Counted from the first letter of the stretch, positions 9,461-17,881 are shown. The stretch: DNA of 64,000 nt from Diaminobutyricimonas aerilata (GCF_002797715.1 NZ_PGFF01000001.1:1697304-1761303); one strand, 5' to 3'. Numbers and translations are program-made. The notes: generated by a model from the sequence alone, not told the origin.

Positions 9461-9672
9461 CGTCGAACCTCCGTCGTCGAGGGGTGGACCTGGCGGCCTG
9501 TTGAGCGGGGACGTTACCCGAGTAAATCGCGCGACACAAGAGCCCGATGCGAACTCGACGTGCCGCATGTTCATTGGGTTGACTCGGGTAACGACGGATG
9601 CCACACTGACCCGACGCGCGTCGCCGGAGGACCTCGATCCGCGCCGCGGATTCCCCCACGGAAGGACCGGAG
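9461..9672. promoter_or_regulatory. Divergent control region of the sugar operon and oxidoreductase
   Basis: 212 bp between two divergent starts. It holds two copies, in opposite orientation, of the 12-mer CGTTACCCGAGT (9512-9523 and reverse complement at 9582-9593). The first site, TTACCCGAGTAA at 9514-9525, is a near-palindrome with a central CG, the shape of LacI-family operators. Centres are 66 bp apart, near six helical turns, compatible with looping. The LacI gene at 10958 is the obvious candidate regulator. Confidence 0.7.
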
Positions 9673-10884
9673 ATGACATTCACCCTCGGCATGGTCGGTG
9701 CCGGCCAGTTCTCGGCGCACTTCGCCTCGCTGTTCCAGCTGCACCCCGGGATCTCGGCCGTGTACGCCACCGATGCGATCCCCGAGCGGGCCGACCAGCT
9801 CGTGCGCGACCTCGGCCTGGCCGGCACGCGGCCGGACTTCGATGCGATGATCGCCGATCCGTCGATCGACGCGGTCGCGATCTTCACCCAGCGTTGGACG
9901 CACGGGCCGCTCGTCGTCGCGGCGCTCCGCGCGGGCAAGCACGTGTACTCGGCCGTCCCGATGGCCATCTCCGTCGACGAGATCGCGGCCATCATCGACG
10001 CCGTCCGCGAGACCGGCCTCACCTACATGATGGGCGAGACGAGCCAGTACAACCCGGCCACGGTGTTCGCGCGCCAGCGACTCGCCGAGGGTGCGTTCGG
10101 TCGCGTGTTCTACGCCGAGGGCGACTACCTGCACGACATGGATCTCGGGTTCTACGATGCCTACCGGTACTCGGGCGGCGAGGGGTGGCGTGCCACGGCG
10201 AGCTACCCGCCGATGTGGTATCCGACGCACTCGATCGGCGGCGTACTCGGCGCGATCCCCACCTACGCGACGAGCGTCAGCTGCATCGGCGTGCGTGACG
10301 ACCGGAACGACGGCGTCTTCGACACCGAGGTGAGCATGTTCGGCAACGACTTCTCGAACGCCACGGCACTGTTCGAGCTCGCCGGCGGGGGGTCGATGCG
10401 CATCAACGAGTTCCGCCGTGTCGGCTATCCGTCTCCGCTGCGGGAGAGCCGGTTCCGCTGGTTCGGCACGGAGGGCAGCTTCGAGCAGCTCGCGACCACG
10501 TCGGTCTGGCAGGACAAGCAGGGCGCCGAGGATGTGTCCGCCGTCATCGCGACCCGCGCGACGCTCTCCGAGGACGACCCCCGGCTGGCCAACGTCGCCC
10601 CGTCGCTGCGGAGTGCCTTCGTCTCCGGTCACGCGCCGGTGCATGACGCGGAAGCGGCGCGGTTGCCGAAGGAGTTCGCGGTGGCACCCGACGGCCACGA
10701 GGGCAGCCACCAGTTCCTCGTCGACGACTTCGTGCGGGCCATCAGCGACGGGGTCGTCCCGCCCGTGAACGCCTGGACGGCCGCTCGGTACACGCTGCCG
10801 GGCCTCATCGCTCATCAATCGGCCCTCGCCGGCGGCGAGCGACTCACCATCCCGGACTTCGGCGACGCTCCGGGATCCCGCTGA
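9673..10884 (+). CDS. Gfo/Idh/MocA-family oxidoreductase
   Basis: 403 aa. N-terminal Rossmann domain (GMVGAGQFSAHF) for NAD(P), then the alpha/beta C-terminal domain typical of sugar and inositol dehydrogenases. The family's usual EKP tripeptide, whose lysine takes part in catalysis, is replaced: GKHVYSAVPMA instead of GKHVxxEKPxA. Such AVP variants exist, so the reaction may differ or the lysine role may be filled elsewhere. It is divergent from the sugar importer and is followed by the LacI gene on the same strand, suggesting it metabolises the imported sugar. Confidence 0.85.
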   Translation: MTFTLGMVGAGQFSAHFASLFQLHPGISAVYATDAIPERADQLVRDLGLAGTRPDFDAMIADPSIDAVAIFTQRWTHGPLVVAALRAGKHVYSAVPMAISVDEIAAIIDAVRETGLTYMMGETSQYNPATVFARQRLAEGAFGRVFYAEGDYLHDMDLGFYDAYRYSGGEGWRATASYPPMWYPTHSIGGVLGAIPTYATSVSCIGVRDDRNDGVFDTEVSMFGNDFSNATALFELAGGGSMRINEFRRVGYPSPLRESRFRWFGTEGSFEQLATTSVWQDKQGAEDVSAVIATRATLSEDDPRLANVAPSLRSAFVSGHAPVHDAEAARLPKEFAVAPDGHEGSHQFLVDDFVRAISDGVVPPVNAWTAARYTLPGLIAHQSALAGGERLTIPDFGDAPGSR

Positions 10885-10957
10885 TTCCGCCCCGCACCGT
10901 CGCCGCGAGCACGGATCCCGCCGCGTCGTATGGTGTGACCAGTCGAAGAGGAGGGCG

Positions 10958-11965
10958 ATGACCCAGTCGAGTCCGCGGAAGGTGACGCGCGCCGACGTCG
11001 CACGACTCGCGGGCGTCAGCGATGCGGTCGTCAGCTACACGCTCAACGGTGGCGCTCCGGTGGCCCCCGCGACCGCACAACGGGTGCGCGAGGCTGTCGC
11101 GACCCTCGGCTACCGCCCGAATCAGGCTGCACGAGCACTCAAGTCGGGCTCGGCGAGCACGCTCGTGCTCGTCGTGCCCGACGGGGACGACCCGGTCTTC
11201 GCGAACGCGTTCTTCAGCGAATTCGCGAGCGCGATCGAGGCGGCAGCGCGCCGACGCGGGTACGCCCTGTACACCACCGCGTCGTCACTGGAATCCGAGC
11301 AGCTCCTGACCCGGTTCCACGAGTTCGCGTCCCGTCAGGTGGACGGCGTTCTCGTGCTCCCCGCCGGTGCACCGCTCGACGTGTCCGCGCTCGACGCGGT
11401 CGGCATCCCGTGGCTGCAGCTGAACACCGCGACCCCGCAGCCCGGCCTCGCGAGCCTCGGGGTGGACCTGCGCGCCGGCGCCATCGAGGCCACGCGTCAC
11501 CTGATCGAGCACGGGCACCGTTCGATCGGATACGTCGGCGAGCCGAACACCGATGAGCTCCGCTACCTCGGATGGATGGAGGCCTGCACCGACGCCGGTG
11601 TGGCACCCGGGCCGTTCATCGCGACGGAGCTGACCCGGATCGGCGGGTATCGTGCCGGGCTCGCCCTCGCGGTGGACGACGACCGTCCCTCGGCGTTGTT
11701 CGTCGCCTCGGATCGCACGGCCCTCGGTCTGTTGCGTGCCTTCCATGAGCGACGCATCGACGTTCCGGGCGACGTCGCGATGGTGGCGTTCGACGGGTCG
11801 TGGGAGACCGAGTACTCCTGGCCTGCACTCTCGTCGGTGCGGCAACCCATCGAGGCGATGGCCGACTCGGCCGTGCGGCGGGTGCTCGAACGCTCGGACG
11901 CCGACCTCACGCACGAGGTGTTCGCCGGCGAGCTGGTGCTGCGCAACTCGTGCGGGCAGCACTGA
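10958..11965 (+). CDS. LacI-family transcriptional regulator
   Basis: 335 aa. N-terminal HTH at about residues 10-31 (VTRADVARLAGVSDAVVSYTLNGG) followed by hinge RPNQAARALKSG and a periplasmic-binding-protein-like effector domain (VALxx..DGSWETEYSWPALSSVRQP). A GAGGAGGGCG ribosome site precedes ATG 10958. It probably represses the importer and oxidoreductase through the sites at 9514-9525 and 9580-9591, with the imported sugar or a derivative as inducer (inference). Confidence 0.92.
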   Translation: MTQSSPRKVTRADVARLAGVSDAVVSYTLNGGAPVAPATAQRVREAVATLGYRPNQAARALKSGSASTLVLVVPDGDDPVFANAFFSEFASAIEAAARRRGYALYTTASSLESEQLLTRFHEFASRQVDGVLVLPAGAPLDVSALDAVGIPWLQLNTATPQPGLASLGVDLRAGAIEATRHLIEHGHRSIGYVGEPNTDELRYLGWMEACTDAGVAPGPFIATELTRIGGYRAGLALAVDDDRPSALFVASDRTALGLLRAFHERRIDVPGDVAMVAFDGSWETEYSWPALSSVRQPIEAMADSAVRRVLERSDADLTHEVFAGELVLRNSCGQH

Positions 11966-11990
11966 ACTTTCGCGTGACGGCGAACTCCGT

Positions 11991-12022
11991 CTATTGACTT
12001 TCGATAGATTCACGCTGATACT
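11991..12022 (+). promoter_or_regulatory. SigA-type promoter with overlapping inverted repeat before the DUF2975/XRE pair
   Basis: TTGACT at 11994-11999, a 17-bp spacer and GATACT at 12017-12022, ending 6 nt before ATG 12029, so the mRNA is probably leaderless. The -35 lies inside an inverted repeat CTATTGA-n3-TCGATAG (11991-12007, one mismatch), a plausible operator for the small HTH protein encoded second in the operon. Confidence 0.7.
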
Positions 12023-12028
12023 CGATGG

Positions 12029-12526
12029 ATGCCGACGATCCGTGTTCCCGTGCTGCTTCTTCGCGTCTTCCTCGCGACGCTGTTCGCGTTCCTCATCGTG
12101 ATGCAGGTCATGAGCCTGCCGGGCGACGTCACCCACGACGTGCAGCAGGCGCCGGAGGCGGCGCACCTGCTGTGGCCGATCCTCGTGGTCGCCGAACTCG
12201 GGGTGCTGTGCGTGCAGGTCGTGATCGTCTGCACGTGGCGGCTGCTCACGATGGTGCAGAAGGACCGGATCTTCAGCGAGGCGTCTCTTCGCTGGGTCGA
12301 CGGCATCGTCTGGGCGTTCGTGATCGCCTGGTCGCTGCTCGCGGGCCTCGCGGTCTACCTGACAGCGTTCATCTACTTCACGCCGGAACTGCGTGACCCG
12401 GGCATCCCGATCGTGCTGTTCGGCATGGTGCTGATCGGCGCCGTGCTCGTGCTGCTCATGGTGGTACTGCGAGCGTTGCTGCGGCAGGCGACCGCACTGC
12501 GCACCGACATGGAAGGCGTCATCTGA
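12029..12526 (+). CDS. DUF2975 membrane protein
   Basis: 165 aa with four hydrophobic segments (LLLRVFLATLFAFLIVMQVM; LLWPILVVAELGVLCVQVVIVCTW; IVWAFVIAWSLLAGLAVYLTAFIY; IVLFGMVLIGAVLVLLMVVL) and the intracellular motif QKDRIFSEASLRWVD that marks DUF2975. Function unknown; in many bacteria these proteins are encoded with a small YozG/XRE-type HTH protein, as here, where the next gene overlaps by ATGA. ATG 12029 is chosen over an out-of-frame ATG at 12025. Confidence 0.85.
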   Translation: MPTIRVPVLLLRVFLATLFAFLIVMQVMSLPGDVTHDVQQAPEAAHLLWPILVVAELGVLCVQVVIVCTWRLLTMVQKDRIFSEASLRWVDGIVWAFVIAWSLLAGLAVYLTAFIYFTPELRDPGIPIVLFGMVLIGAVLVLLMVVLRALLRQATALRTDMEGVI

Positions 12527-12735
12527 TGCCCATCGTCGTGCGCATCGACGTCGAGCTCGCCAAGCGCAAGATGAGCGTGGGGGAGTTCGCGGAACGGGTG
12601 GGTCTCACCCCGGCGAACGTCGCGGTGCTCAAGAACGGCCGGGCGAAGGCGGTGCGGTTCAGCACGCTCGAGGCGATGTGTCGCACGCTCGAGTGCCAGC
12701 CGGGCGACCTGCTCGAGTGGGTCGACGAGGACTGA
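12526..12735 (+). CDS. Small XRE/Cro-type HTH regulator (YozG-like)
   Basis: 69 aa, essentially one helix-turn-helix domain: IDVELAKRKMSVGEFAERVGLTPANVAVLKNGRAKAVRFSTLEAMCRTLECQPGDLLEWV. The pattern KNGRAKAVRFSTL...LECQPGDLLE is typical of the YozG-like partners of DUF2975 proteins. Its ATG overlaps the DUF2975 stop, so both come from the leaderless promoter at 11994-12022, which carries a candidate self-operator. Confidence 0.88.
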   Translation: MPIVVRIDVELAKRKMSVGEFAERVGLTPANVAVLKNGRAKAVRFSTLEAMCRTLECQPGDLLEWVDED

Positions 12736-12749
12736 TCCGCGCTCCGTCG

Positions 12750-13142
12750 TCAGCTCGCAAGACCGATCGCGAGGGCGAGGACGCCCAGCAGCGGCGGGCC
12801 GAGCTGGATGATCGCCGCCCGGGCGTTCGCAGGCCTTGAGAGCAGCAGCACGAGTCCTGCCGCCACCATCGATCCCGCGCCGACGTACACGAGCGTCGCG
12901 CCGATCACGGTCGAGCCCGCGGCCACGAACACGATGCCGAGCGCCGTCGCGATGGCGAGGAACAGGTTGTAGAAGCCCTGGTTGAAGGCGAGCACCTTGG
13001 TCGCGGCGGCCTCCTCGGGCGTCCTCACCCGGAACGTGCGGCGGGTGCTCTCGCGCTCCCACGCGATCGACTCGAGGTAGAACACGTACACGTGCACGAG
13101 GGCGGCGAAACCGACGAGCACGAGACCGACGACGACGACCAT
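12750..13142 (-). CDS. DUF1304 membrane protein
   Basis: 130 aa, four membrane segments. The DUF1304 hallmarks are visible: HVYVFYLESIAWE near the N-terminus and FNQGFYNLFLAIA in the second segment. Function unknown. The ribosome site AGGAGG lies seven bases before ATG 13142. It converges with the XRE gene, with 14 bp between the stops. No operon partner on this strand. Confidence 0.88.
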   Translation of the reverse strand: MVVVVGLVLVGFAALVHVYVFYLESIAWERESTRRTFRVRTPEEAAATKVLAFNQGFYNLFLAIATALGIVFVAAGSTVIGATLVYVGAGSMVAAGLVLLLSRPANARAAIIQLGPPLLGVLALAIGLAS

Positions 13143-13204
13143 GGGCTGCCTCCTGTGCGTTCACGGATGGACGACGCTCACTCTATGAGGCGGGTGGTTC
13201 CGCG

Positions 13205-13330
13205 GTGCTCCCTTCGACAGGCTCAGGGAGCGAACGGGTCCACGATGCCGTGCTCCCTTCGACAGGCTCAGGGAGCGAACGGGTCCACGATGCCGTGCTC
13301 GCTCCGACGGGCTCAGGGAGCGAACGGGTC
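13205..13330. repeat. Three tandem 45-bp repeats with internal hairpin
   Basis: Units start at 13205, 13250 and 13295 (the last truncated at about 36 bp). The first two are identical over 45 bp; the third differs at a few positions. Each holds an inverted pair GCTCCC...GGGAGC around CGACAGGCTCA, so each can fold as a hairpin. Similar TCGACAGGCTCAGG elements are, to my knowledge, scattered between genes in Microbacteriaceae. The third unit covers the last codons and stop of the HNH gene. Confidence 0.85.
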
Positions 13331-14695
13331 GGCGTAGGTGTTCAGGATGCGCCGCCACTCCGAGTCGTACCAGTCGGCAAGCGGGTCGGGACCGATCCGC
13401 TCGAGTTCGGGGGCGTCACCCGCCGGCGACACCTCGAACGCCGGAGTCGGTGGGGGAGGCCCGTAGCGGATCTCCGGTTCGGAGAGATGGGTCGATCCGA
13501 GCGGGGAGGTCCACTCGAGGTCACCCGGGGCGGGACCGGGTCTCACCGTCCAGCCCGTGTGATGTTTCAGGGTGTGATGAGCTCGGCACAGGTGAGCGAG
13601 GTTGAGGTGATCGGTGGCTCCGCCGTCCGCCCAGTCGGTCGTGTGGTCGAGGTCACACCGGTCGGCAGCGCGCCCGCAGCCGGGGAAGCGGCAGGTGCCG
13701 TCCCGCATCCGCAGCCAGTCCCTCATCGCGGTCGTCGGCCGGTACCGGGTGCGGCCGATGGAGAGCGCCGCGCCGGTCTCCGGGTGGGTGAGTACCCGGG
13801 TGAATGAGGGCGCGTCGGCGGTGAGCCGGCACGCGGTCTCCAGGTCGACGGGGCCGAAGCCGTCGAGCACGGGCGGTTCGTCCGACTGCCCGAGGAGGGT
13901 GAGGACGGGCACCGTCAGTCGCACCGTCGGTACGATCGGGCTGGCACCGGGGGCGTCGCCGCCGAGCAGGAGCTCGGTCAACGTGTCGGCCATGATCTGG
14001 CGACGGGACCGCGTCTCTTCCGGCGCGCCCCGCAGCCCGAGCGCGGTGTCCTCGAGCCGGTTGAGGATGGCGGTGGCCTCGACGGCGGGAAGGTAGGCGG
14101 TCAGGTACGCCATCTGGTCGTGCGTGTACTCCACCGCGACGTGACGTTCTTCAGCGGCGGCCCGGTGCCGCTCGACCGCCTTCTCGGCCGTGATCTTCTG
14201 CCGCAGCATCCGCACGCGGTGATCGAATCGGGCCGAATTCATCCGCTCGGCGACACGCAACGCGCCCTTCTCGAGCTCCACGACCTGCTCCGCCGTGAGG
14301 CCGACGCTGTGCCGAACCATCACATGTGCATGTCGTTCGCTGATCGACCCCTCTCGGAACACGCGAAGCGTGCCCGGAAGTCGCTCATGCAGGGCCCACG
14401 CGGTCTGCAGCAACTGCTCCGCCGTGCGCTCGGTGGTGGACAGCATCGTCGCGACCTCGGCGCGGAGCGACCGCCATCCCAGCTCGGAATCGGCGCGGAA
14501 CCGTACCCCATCCGCCGCGGACGGGGCGCCGCAGGCGAGGCGGAATCGCTCGACCAGCTCCAGACGACGGAAGGCGGCGATGTTGACCTCGCGGTCGACC
14601 ATCTGCAGCTCTTCGGCGAGCAGGAACTGCGCCTCGAGCCCCGCGCCGGCAGGCGCCATCGCGGCGACTTCCGCGGCGGTGCTGCCCTGCTCCAT
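13313..14695 (-). CDS. DUF222 / HNH endonuclease domain protein
   Basis: About 460 aa. The N-terminal two thirds is the helical DUF222 region (RMNSARFDHRVRMLRQ, AVEATAILNRLEDTA). Residues about 365-415 hold an HNH nuclease core: DGTCRFPGCGRAADRCDLDHTTDW then LNLAHLCRAHHTLKHH, with the paired cysteines and the catalytic-type His. Such proteins are abundant multicopy families in actinobacteria, some associated with mobile introns or 13E12 repeats; role unproven. The last six residues (ADPFAP) are encoded by the adjoining 45-bp repeat. ATG 14695 is preferred to the much longer open frame upstream. Confidence 0.88.
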   Translation of the reverse strand: MEQGSTAAEVAAMAPAGAGLEAQFLLAEELQMVDREVNIAAFRRLELVERFRLACGAPSAADGVRFRADSELGWRSLRAEVATMLSTTERTAEQLLQTAWALHERLPGTLRVFREGSISERHAHVMVRHSVGLTAEQVVELEKGALRVAERMNSARFDHRVRMLRQKITAEKAVERHRAAAEERHVAVEYTHDQMAYLTAYLPAVEATAILNRLEDTALGLRGAPEETRSRRQIMADTLTELLLGGDAPGASPIVPTVRLTVPVLTLLGQSDEPPVLDGFGPVDLETACRLTADAPSFTRVLTHPETGAALSIGRTRYRPTTAMRDWLRMRDGTCRFPGCGRAADRCDLDHTTDWADGGATDHLNLAHLCRAHHTLKHHTGWTVRPGPAPGDLEWTSPLGSTHLSEPEIRYGPPPPTPAFEVSPAGDAPELERIGPDPLADWYDSEWRRILNTYADPFAP

Positions 14696-14920
14696 ACCCA
14701 CAGGACACCAGACACCACCGACATTCGGACCCACGCGTCCGACCGGGGGGAGGCCGGACTCACCGAGAGTGGGGAGGCGGCGAACCGACCAAGGACACCC
14801 CCGCCCATGACGGGGGACGGACGGTCCACGTCCCCCGAAACGCCGACGGTGCCCCGAACGGGGGGCGGGGTACTCTGTAGGCGGAGAGCAGTAGAACCGG
14901 CGTTCTATTGGGAGAGATTC
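14696..14920. other. Divergent intergenic region with a GC-rich hairpin
   Basis: 225 bp between the HNH and nitroreductase-fold genes, which diverge. An inverted repeat GGGGGAC (14813 region) / GTCCCCC (about 14832) can form a short hairpin. GTACTCTGTAG near 14870 is a possible -10 region for the rightward gene. Nothing else recognised. Confidence 0.4.
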
Positions 14921-15877
14921 ATGAAAGCGGTCATCAAGAAGTTCGTCCCGCGGTCGGCGCGGAAGTGGTACTCGGACCAGCGACGCCAGCAGGTGGCGCG
15001 CCGCGAGTACCGCCTCGACCGCCGACGCTACATGCGCGCCGCCGCGCCCCCGGATTCCGCGGTCGCCTACGGCGTCACCGGCCGGCAGCTCGAGACCCAG
15101 CTCACGAAGGACTACCACCGCGTCGAGAAGGGGCTGGCCCTCGCCGCCCCGAAGACGCAGTTCGGTGCGGCCGTCTCGCAGCGACTGGAGTCGCTCATCC
15201 CGGTCGCCCGGCGCGAGGCGCTCGTCGGCGCACACGTCGGCTACGCGGAGGACGCTCGTACGGCGCTCACGAGCTGGAACACCGACGCGGTGCGTGCCGA
15301 CGTCGTGAGCCCCCTCGGAGCCGACATCACCCGCCACGACCTGACCACGGATGAGGTGACGCGGTTCTTCGAGAGCCGCCGCAGCATCCGCGACTTCGAT
15401 TCCTCGCGGAGGGTGCCGCGCGAAGTGCTGCTGCATGCCGCGAACCTCGCCGGCCACACCCCGTCGGTGTGCAACCGCCAGTCGTGGACGGCCCACTTCT
15501 TCGACGACCCCGAGCAGGTGCGTCGGGTGCTGAAGTTCCAGAACGGCAATCGCGGGTTCGCCGAGCAGGTGCCCTGTGTGGCCGTGATCACGGTCGACTC
15601 GCGGCTCTTCGCCGGGGTCGAGGAACGCAATCAACCCCACATCGAGGGCGGCCTCTTCGCGATGAGCCTCGTGCACGCGCTGCACGGGCTCGGCGTCGGC
15701 ACGTGCATGCTGAACATGTCCGTACGCAACGATCGGGCGGACCGCCTGCGTGCCGCGATCGGTCTCGAGGAGCACGATCAGGTCATCCTGATGGTCGCGA
15801 TCGGATACCCCGCGCCGGGCTTCCGAGTCGCACGCTCGCCTCGCCGCACCACGGACGAGATCGCCGTCATCCACTGA
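14921..15877 (+). CDS. Nitroreductase-fold protein with N-terminal extension
   Basis: 318 aa. Residues about 145-310 are an FMN-binding nitroreductase domain: FFESRRSIRDFD (FMN contact), HTPSVCNRQSWTAHFF, and LGVGTCMLNMSVRNDRADRLR near the end. The first 140 residues are basic and helical (KKFVPRSARKWYSDQRRQQVARREYRLDRRR, then TKDYHRVEKGLALAAPKTQFG), a combination I associate with surface-polysaccharide biosynthesis clusters, though none is visible here. GGGAGAG precedes ATG 14921. Substrate unknown; oxidoreductase role likely. Confidence 0.8.
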   Translation: MKAVIKKFVPRSARKWYSDQRRQQVARREYRLDRRRYMRAAAPPDSAVAYGVTGRQLETQLTKDYHRVEKGLALAAPKTQFGAAVSQRLESLIPVARREALVGAHVGYAEDARTALTSWNTDAVRADVVSPLGADITRHDLTTDEVTRFFESRRSIRDFDSSRRVPREVLLHAANLAGHTPSVCNRQSWTAHFFDDPEQVRRVLKFQNGNRGFAEQVPCVAVITVDSRLFAGVEERNQPHIEGGLFAMSLVHALHGLGVGTCMLNMSVRNDRADRLRAAIGLEEHDQVILMVAIGYPAPGFRVARSPRRTTDEIAVIH

Positions 15878-15928
15878 CGGAGGCGGGTCGGCGCGGTGTC
15901 GCGCGCACGCAGGCAATACTCTGGGCAC

Positions 15929-16996
15929 ATGCAGCACGACGTCGACGGCAGCGCGGGCGACCCGCCGATCCGCCGGCGGTCCAACTATCGGCCGCCTCCC
16001 GAGGGGTTCCGCTACCCGTTCACCGACGGGGTTCCGGGCGACACTCCACGGTCCGATACCGACGCGGATGCGACGGAACCGACGCCCGAGTGGCCTGCGG
16101 CGCCCGAGGTGCACACGCCACCCGTCGCGCCCGATCCGGCCCCGGCGCCGGTCCGCGACACCCATATCGCCCCGACGGCAGCTGAAGCCGCCGCCGCCAC
16201 CGGCGCCGCCTCGACCGGCACGCCGGGGGAGCCGCCGATCGCGGCGTCGAGTCCCATCGCACCGGGCGCTGCCCCCTCGCCCGAGGCGCCGGTCGTGGAT
16301 TCAGCGGCACCCTCCGCGTCCGGTCCCGACGAGTCGAGCACCCTCGACCGCATCGAGTGGCTGCAGGCCGAGCTCGCCCGCAGATCGCTCGAGTCGCCCG
16401 CCACCGCCGAGCCGCAGCCTCCCGCCGGTCCCACGGCGCCGACGGCATCCGTACCGCCCGCACCGGCTGCCGAGCCGATATCGCCGTTCGGGCCGCGCTT
16501 CATCGACCCCTCCGAGGAACAGCAGGCGGCCCCTGCCGCGGGGGAACCCACGCCGGCACCGTCATACATCTCCGATCCCGCTCCCCTCCCCATCGAGCCC
16601 GCCTGGACGCTCGAGCCGGCTCCCGCTACCGACGCCGCCCCCGACGAACCGGCGACCCGGCGACTCGAAGCGATCGACGAGACGTCGGCGCCGTCCGTCC
16701 CCGTCGAGGCGGAGTCCGTCGCCGGTGCCACCGCGACGGACGATGCGGACGAGCCCGACCCGTTCGAGGAGCTGCTCGCACTCGTCGGCGGAGGTGACGA
16801 CCGCGAGCCGGGGGCGTCCGTCGAGACGCCGATCACCGGTGACGCGCCGGCTGCGACGCCCGATCCGTTCGATGCCCTGCTGAGCGGGAGCACGCCGGCG
16901 GTCGATGGGCATCACGGCGCCGAGGCGGAGAACGACGGTGAGCCCGAGGGCCGGCGCGGGCTCCGCGGCTGGTTCGGCCGCGGCCGCCGGGAGTGA
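15929..16996 (+). CDS. Disordered Pro/Ala-rich protein of unknown function
   Basis: 355 aa, mostly low-complexity Pro-Ala-Glu-Asp-Thr with no membrane segment. Recognisable short motifs: RRRSNYRPPPEGFRYPF near the N-terminus; a possible helix SSTLDRIEWLQAELARRSLE around 135-155; two related acidic motifs, DPFEELLALVGGGDD and DPFDALLSGSTP; and a basic end RRGLRGWFGRGRRE. TACTCT at 15917-15922 ends six bases before ATG 15929, suggesting a leaderless mRNA. The paired DPF[ED]xLL motifs look like docking peptides (inference). No family recognised. Confidence 0.6.
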   Translation: MQHDVDGSAGDPPIRRRSNYRPPPEGFRYPFTDGVPGDTPRSDTDADATEPTPEWPAAPEVHTPPVAPDPAPAPVRDTHIAPTAAEAAAATGAASTGTPGEPPIAASSPIAPGAAPSPEAPVVDSAAPSASGPDESSTLDRIEWLQAELARRSLESPATAEPQPPAGPTAPTASVPPAPAAEPISPFGPRFIDPSEEQQAAPAAGEPTPAPSYISDPAPLPIEPAWTLEPAPATDAAPDEPATRRLEAIDETSAPSVPVEAESVAGATATDDADEPDPFEELLALVGGGDDREPGASVETPITGDAPAATPDPFDALLSGSTPAVDGHHGAEAENDGEPEGRRGLRGWFGRGRRE

Positions 16997-17034
16997 CCGC
17001 AGACGTCGGTGCGGGGCCCGCCTACACTGAAGGG

Positions 17035-17853
17035 ATGCCCCACGTGCTCTCCTCCGTGCTCGCGGTGATCGAGTCGGCATGGCCCCGATCGGGTGCCGAG
17101 AGCTGGGACGCCGTGGGCCTCATCAGCGGGGATCCGCAGGCGCCGGTCGAACGCATCCACCTCGCGGTGGACGCCGTCGCGGCGACCGTCGACGAGGCGC
17201 TCGACGCCGGCGCGCAGCTGCTCGTCGTGCATCACCCCCTGTTGCTGCGTGGGGTGACGACGGTCGCGGAGGACCGCTACAAAGGCGCGCTGCTCGCCCG
17301 GCTCATCCGCGGCGGATGCGCGCTCGTCGCGGCGCACACCAACGCCGACGTCGTCGAAGACGGCACCTCCGGTGCCCTCGCCGCGCGCCTCGGTCTCGTC
17401 GAGACCCGCCCGATCGTGCCCGGCGAGACGCCCTCCCGCGGACTCGGACGGGTGGGACGGCTCGCGCAGCCGACCACGCTCGGCCGCCTCGCCCGCGAGC
17501 TCGCCGACATCCTCCCGCCGACCGCCACCGGGGTGCGCGTCGCCGGCGACTACGAGCGCCCCGTCGAGAGCGTGGCGTTGTGCGGCGGAGCGGGCGACTC
17601 GCTGCTCTCCGACCCCGCCGTCCTCGGCGCCGACGTCTACATCACCTCGGATCTGCGCCACCACCCGGCTTCAGAGGCGGGGGAGAACGCGCGTCACGGA
17701 TCGGGGCCCGCCCTCATCGACGTGTCGCACTGGGCCAGCGAGTGGCTGTGGCTCGAGCACGCCGCACGCCGATTGCGCGACGACCTGCCCGGCACCGAGG
17801 TCGTCGTGAGCGAGCTGCGCACCGACCCCTGGGATTTCGCGGTCATCCAGTGA
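17035..17853 (+). CDS. Nif3-like dinuclear metal centre protein (YbgI/YqfO family)
   Basis: 272 aa. Metal-ligand motifs of the family are present: VVHHPLLLRG, AAHTNADV, and near the C-terminus DLRHHPASE and DVSHWASEW. The protein folds as a toroidal hexamer with two metal ions per subunit; its reaction is still uncertain despite the frequent label GTP cyclohydrolase I type 2. TACACT at 17023-17028 stands exactly six bases before ATG 17035 (leaderless), although AAGGG also lies just before the start. It heads a set with the coiled-coil protein and RNase HI, an order conserved in actinobacteria. Confidence 0.9.
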   Translation: MPHVLSSVLAVIESAWPRSGAESWDAVGLISGDPQAPVERIHLAVDAVAATVDEALDAGAQLLVVHHPLLLRGVTTVAEDRYKGALLARLIRGGCALVAAHTNADVVEDGTSGALAARLGLVETRPIVPGETPSRGLGRVGRLAQPTTLGRLARELADILPPTATGVRVAGDYERPVESVALCGGAGDSLLSDPAVLGADVYITSDLRHHPASEAGENARHGSGPALIDVSHWASEWLWLEHAARRLRDDLPGTEVVVSELRTDPWDFAVIQ

Positions 17854-17881
17854 CCGTCACCACCAACCGAACGGAGCGTCC

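Noticed and set aside
13205-13330. Short CRISPR array
   Set aside because: Three contiguous repeats without unique spacers and no cas genes.
13313-16165. HNH protein extended to 950 residues
   Set aside because: The upstream part is antisense to the nitroreductase-fold gene and has no domain; ATG 14695 gives the normal family length.
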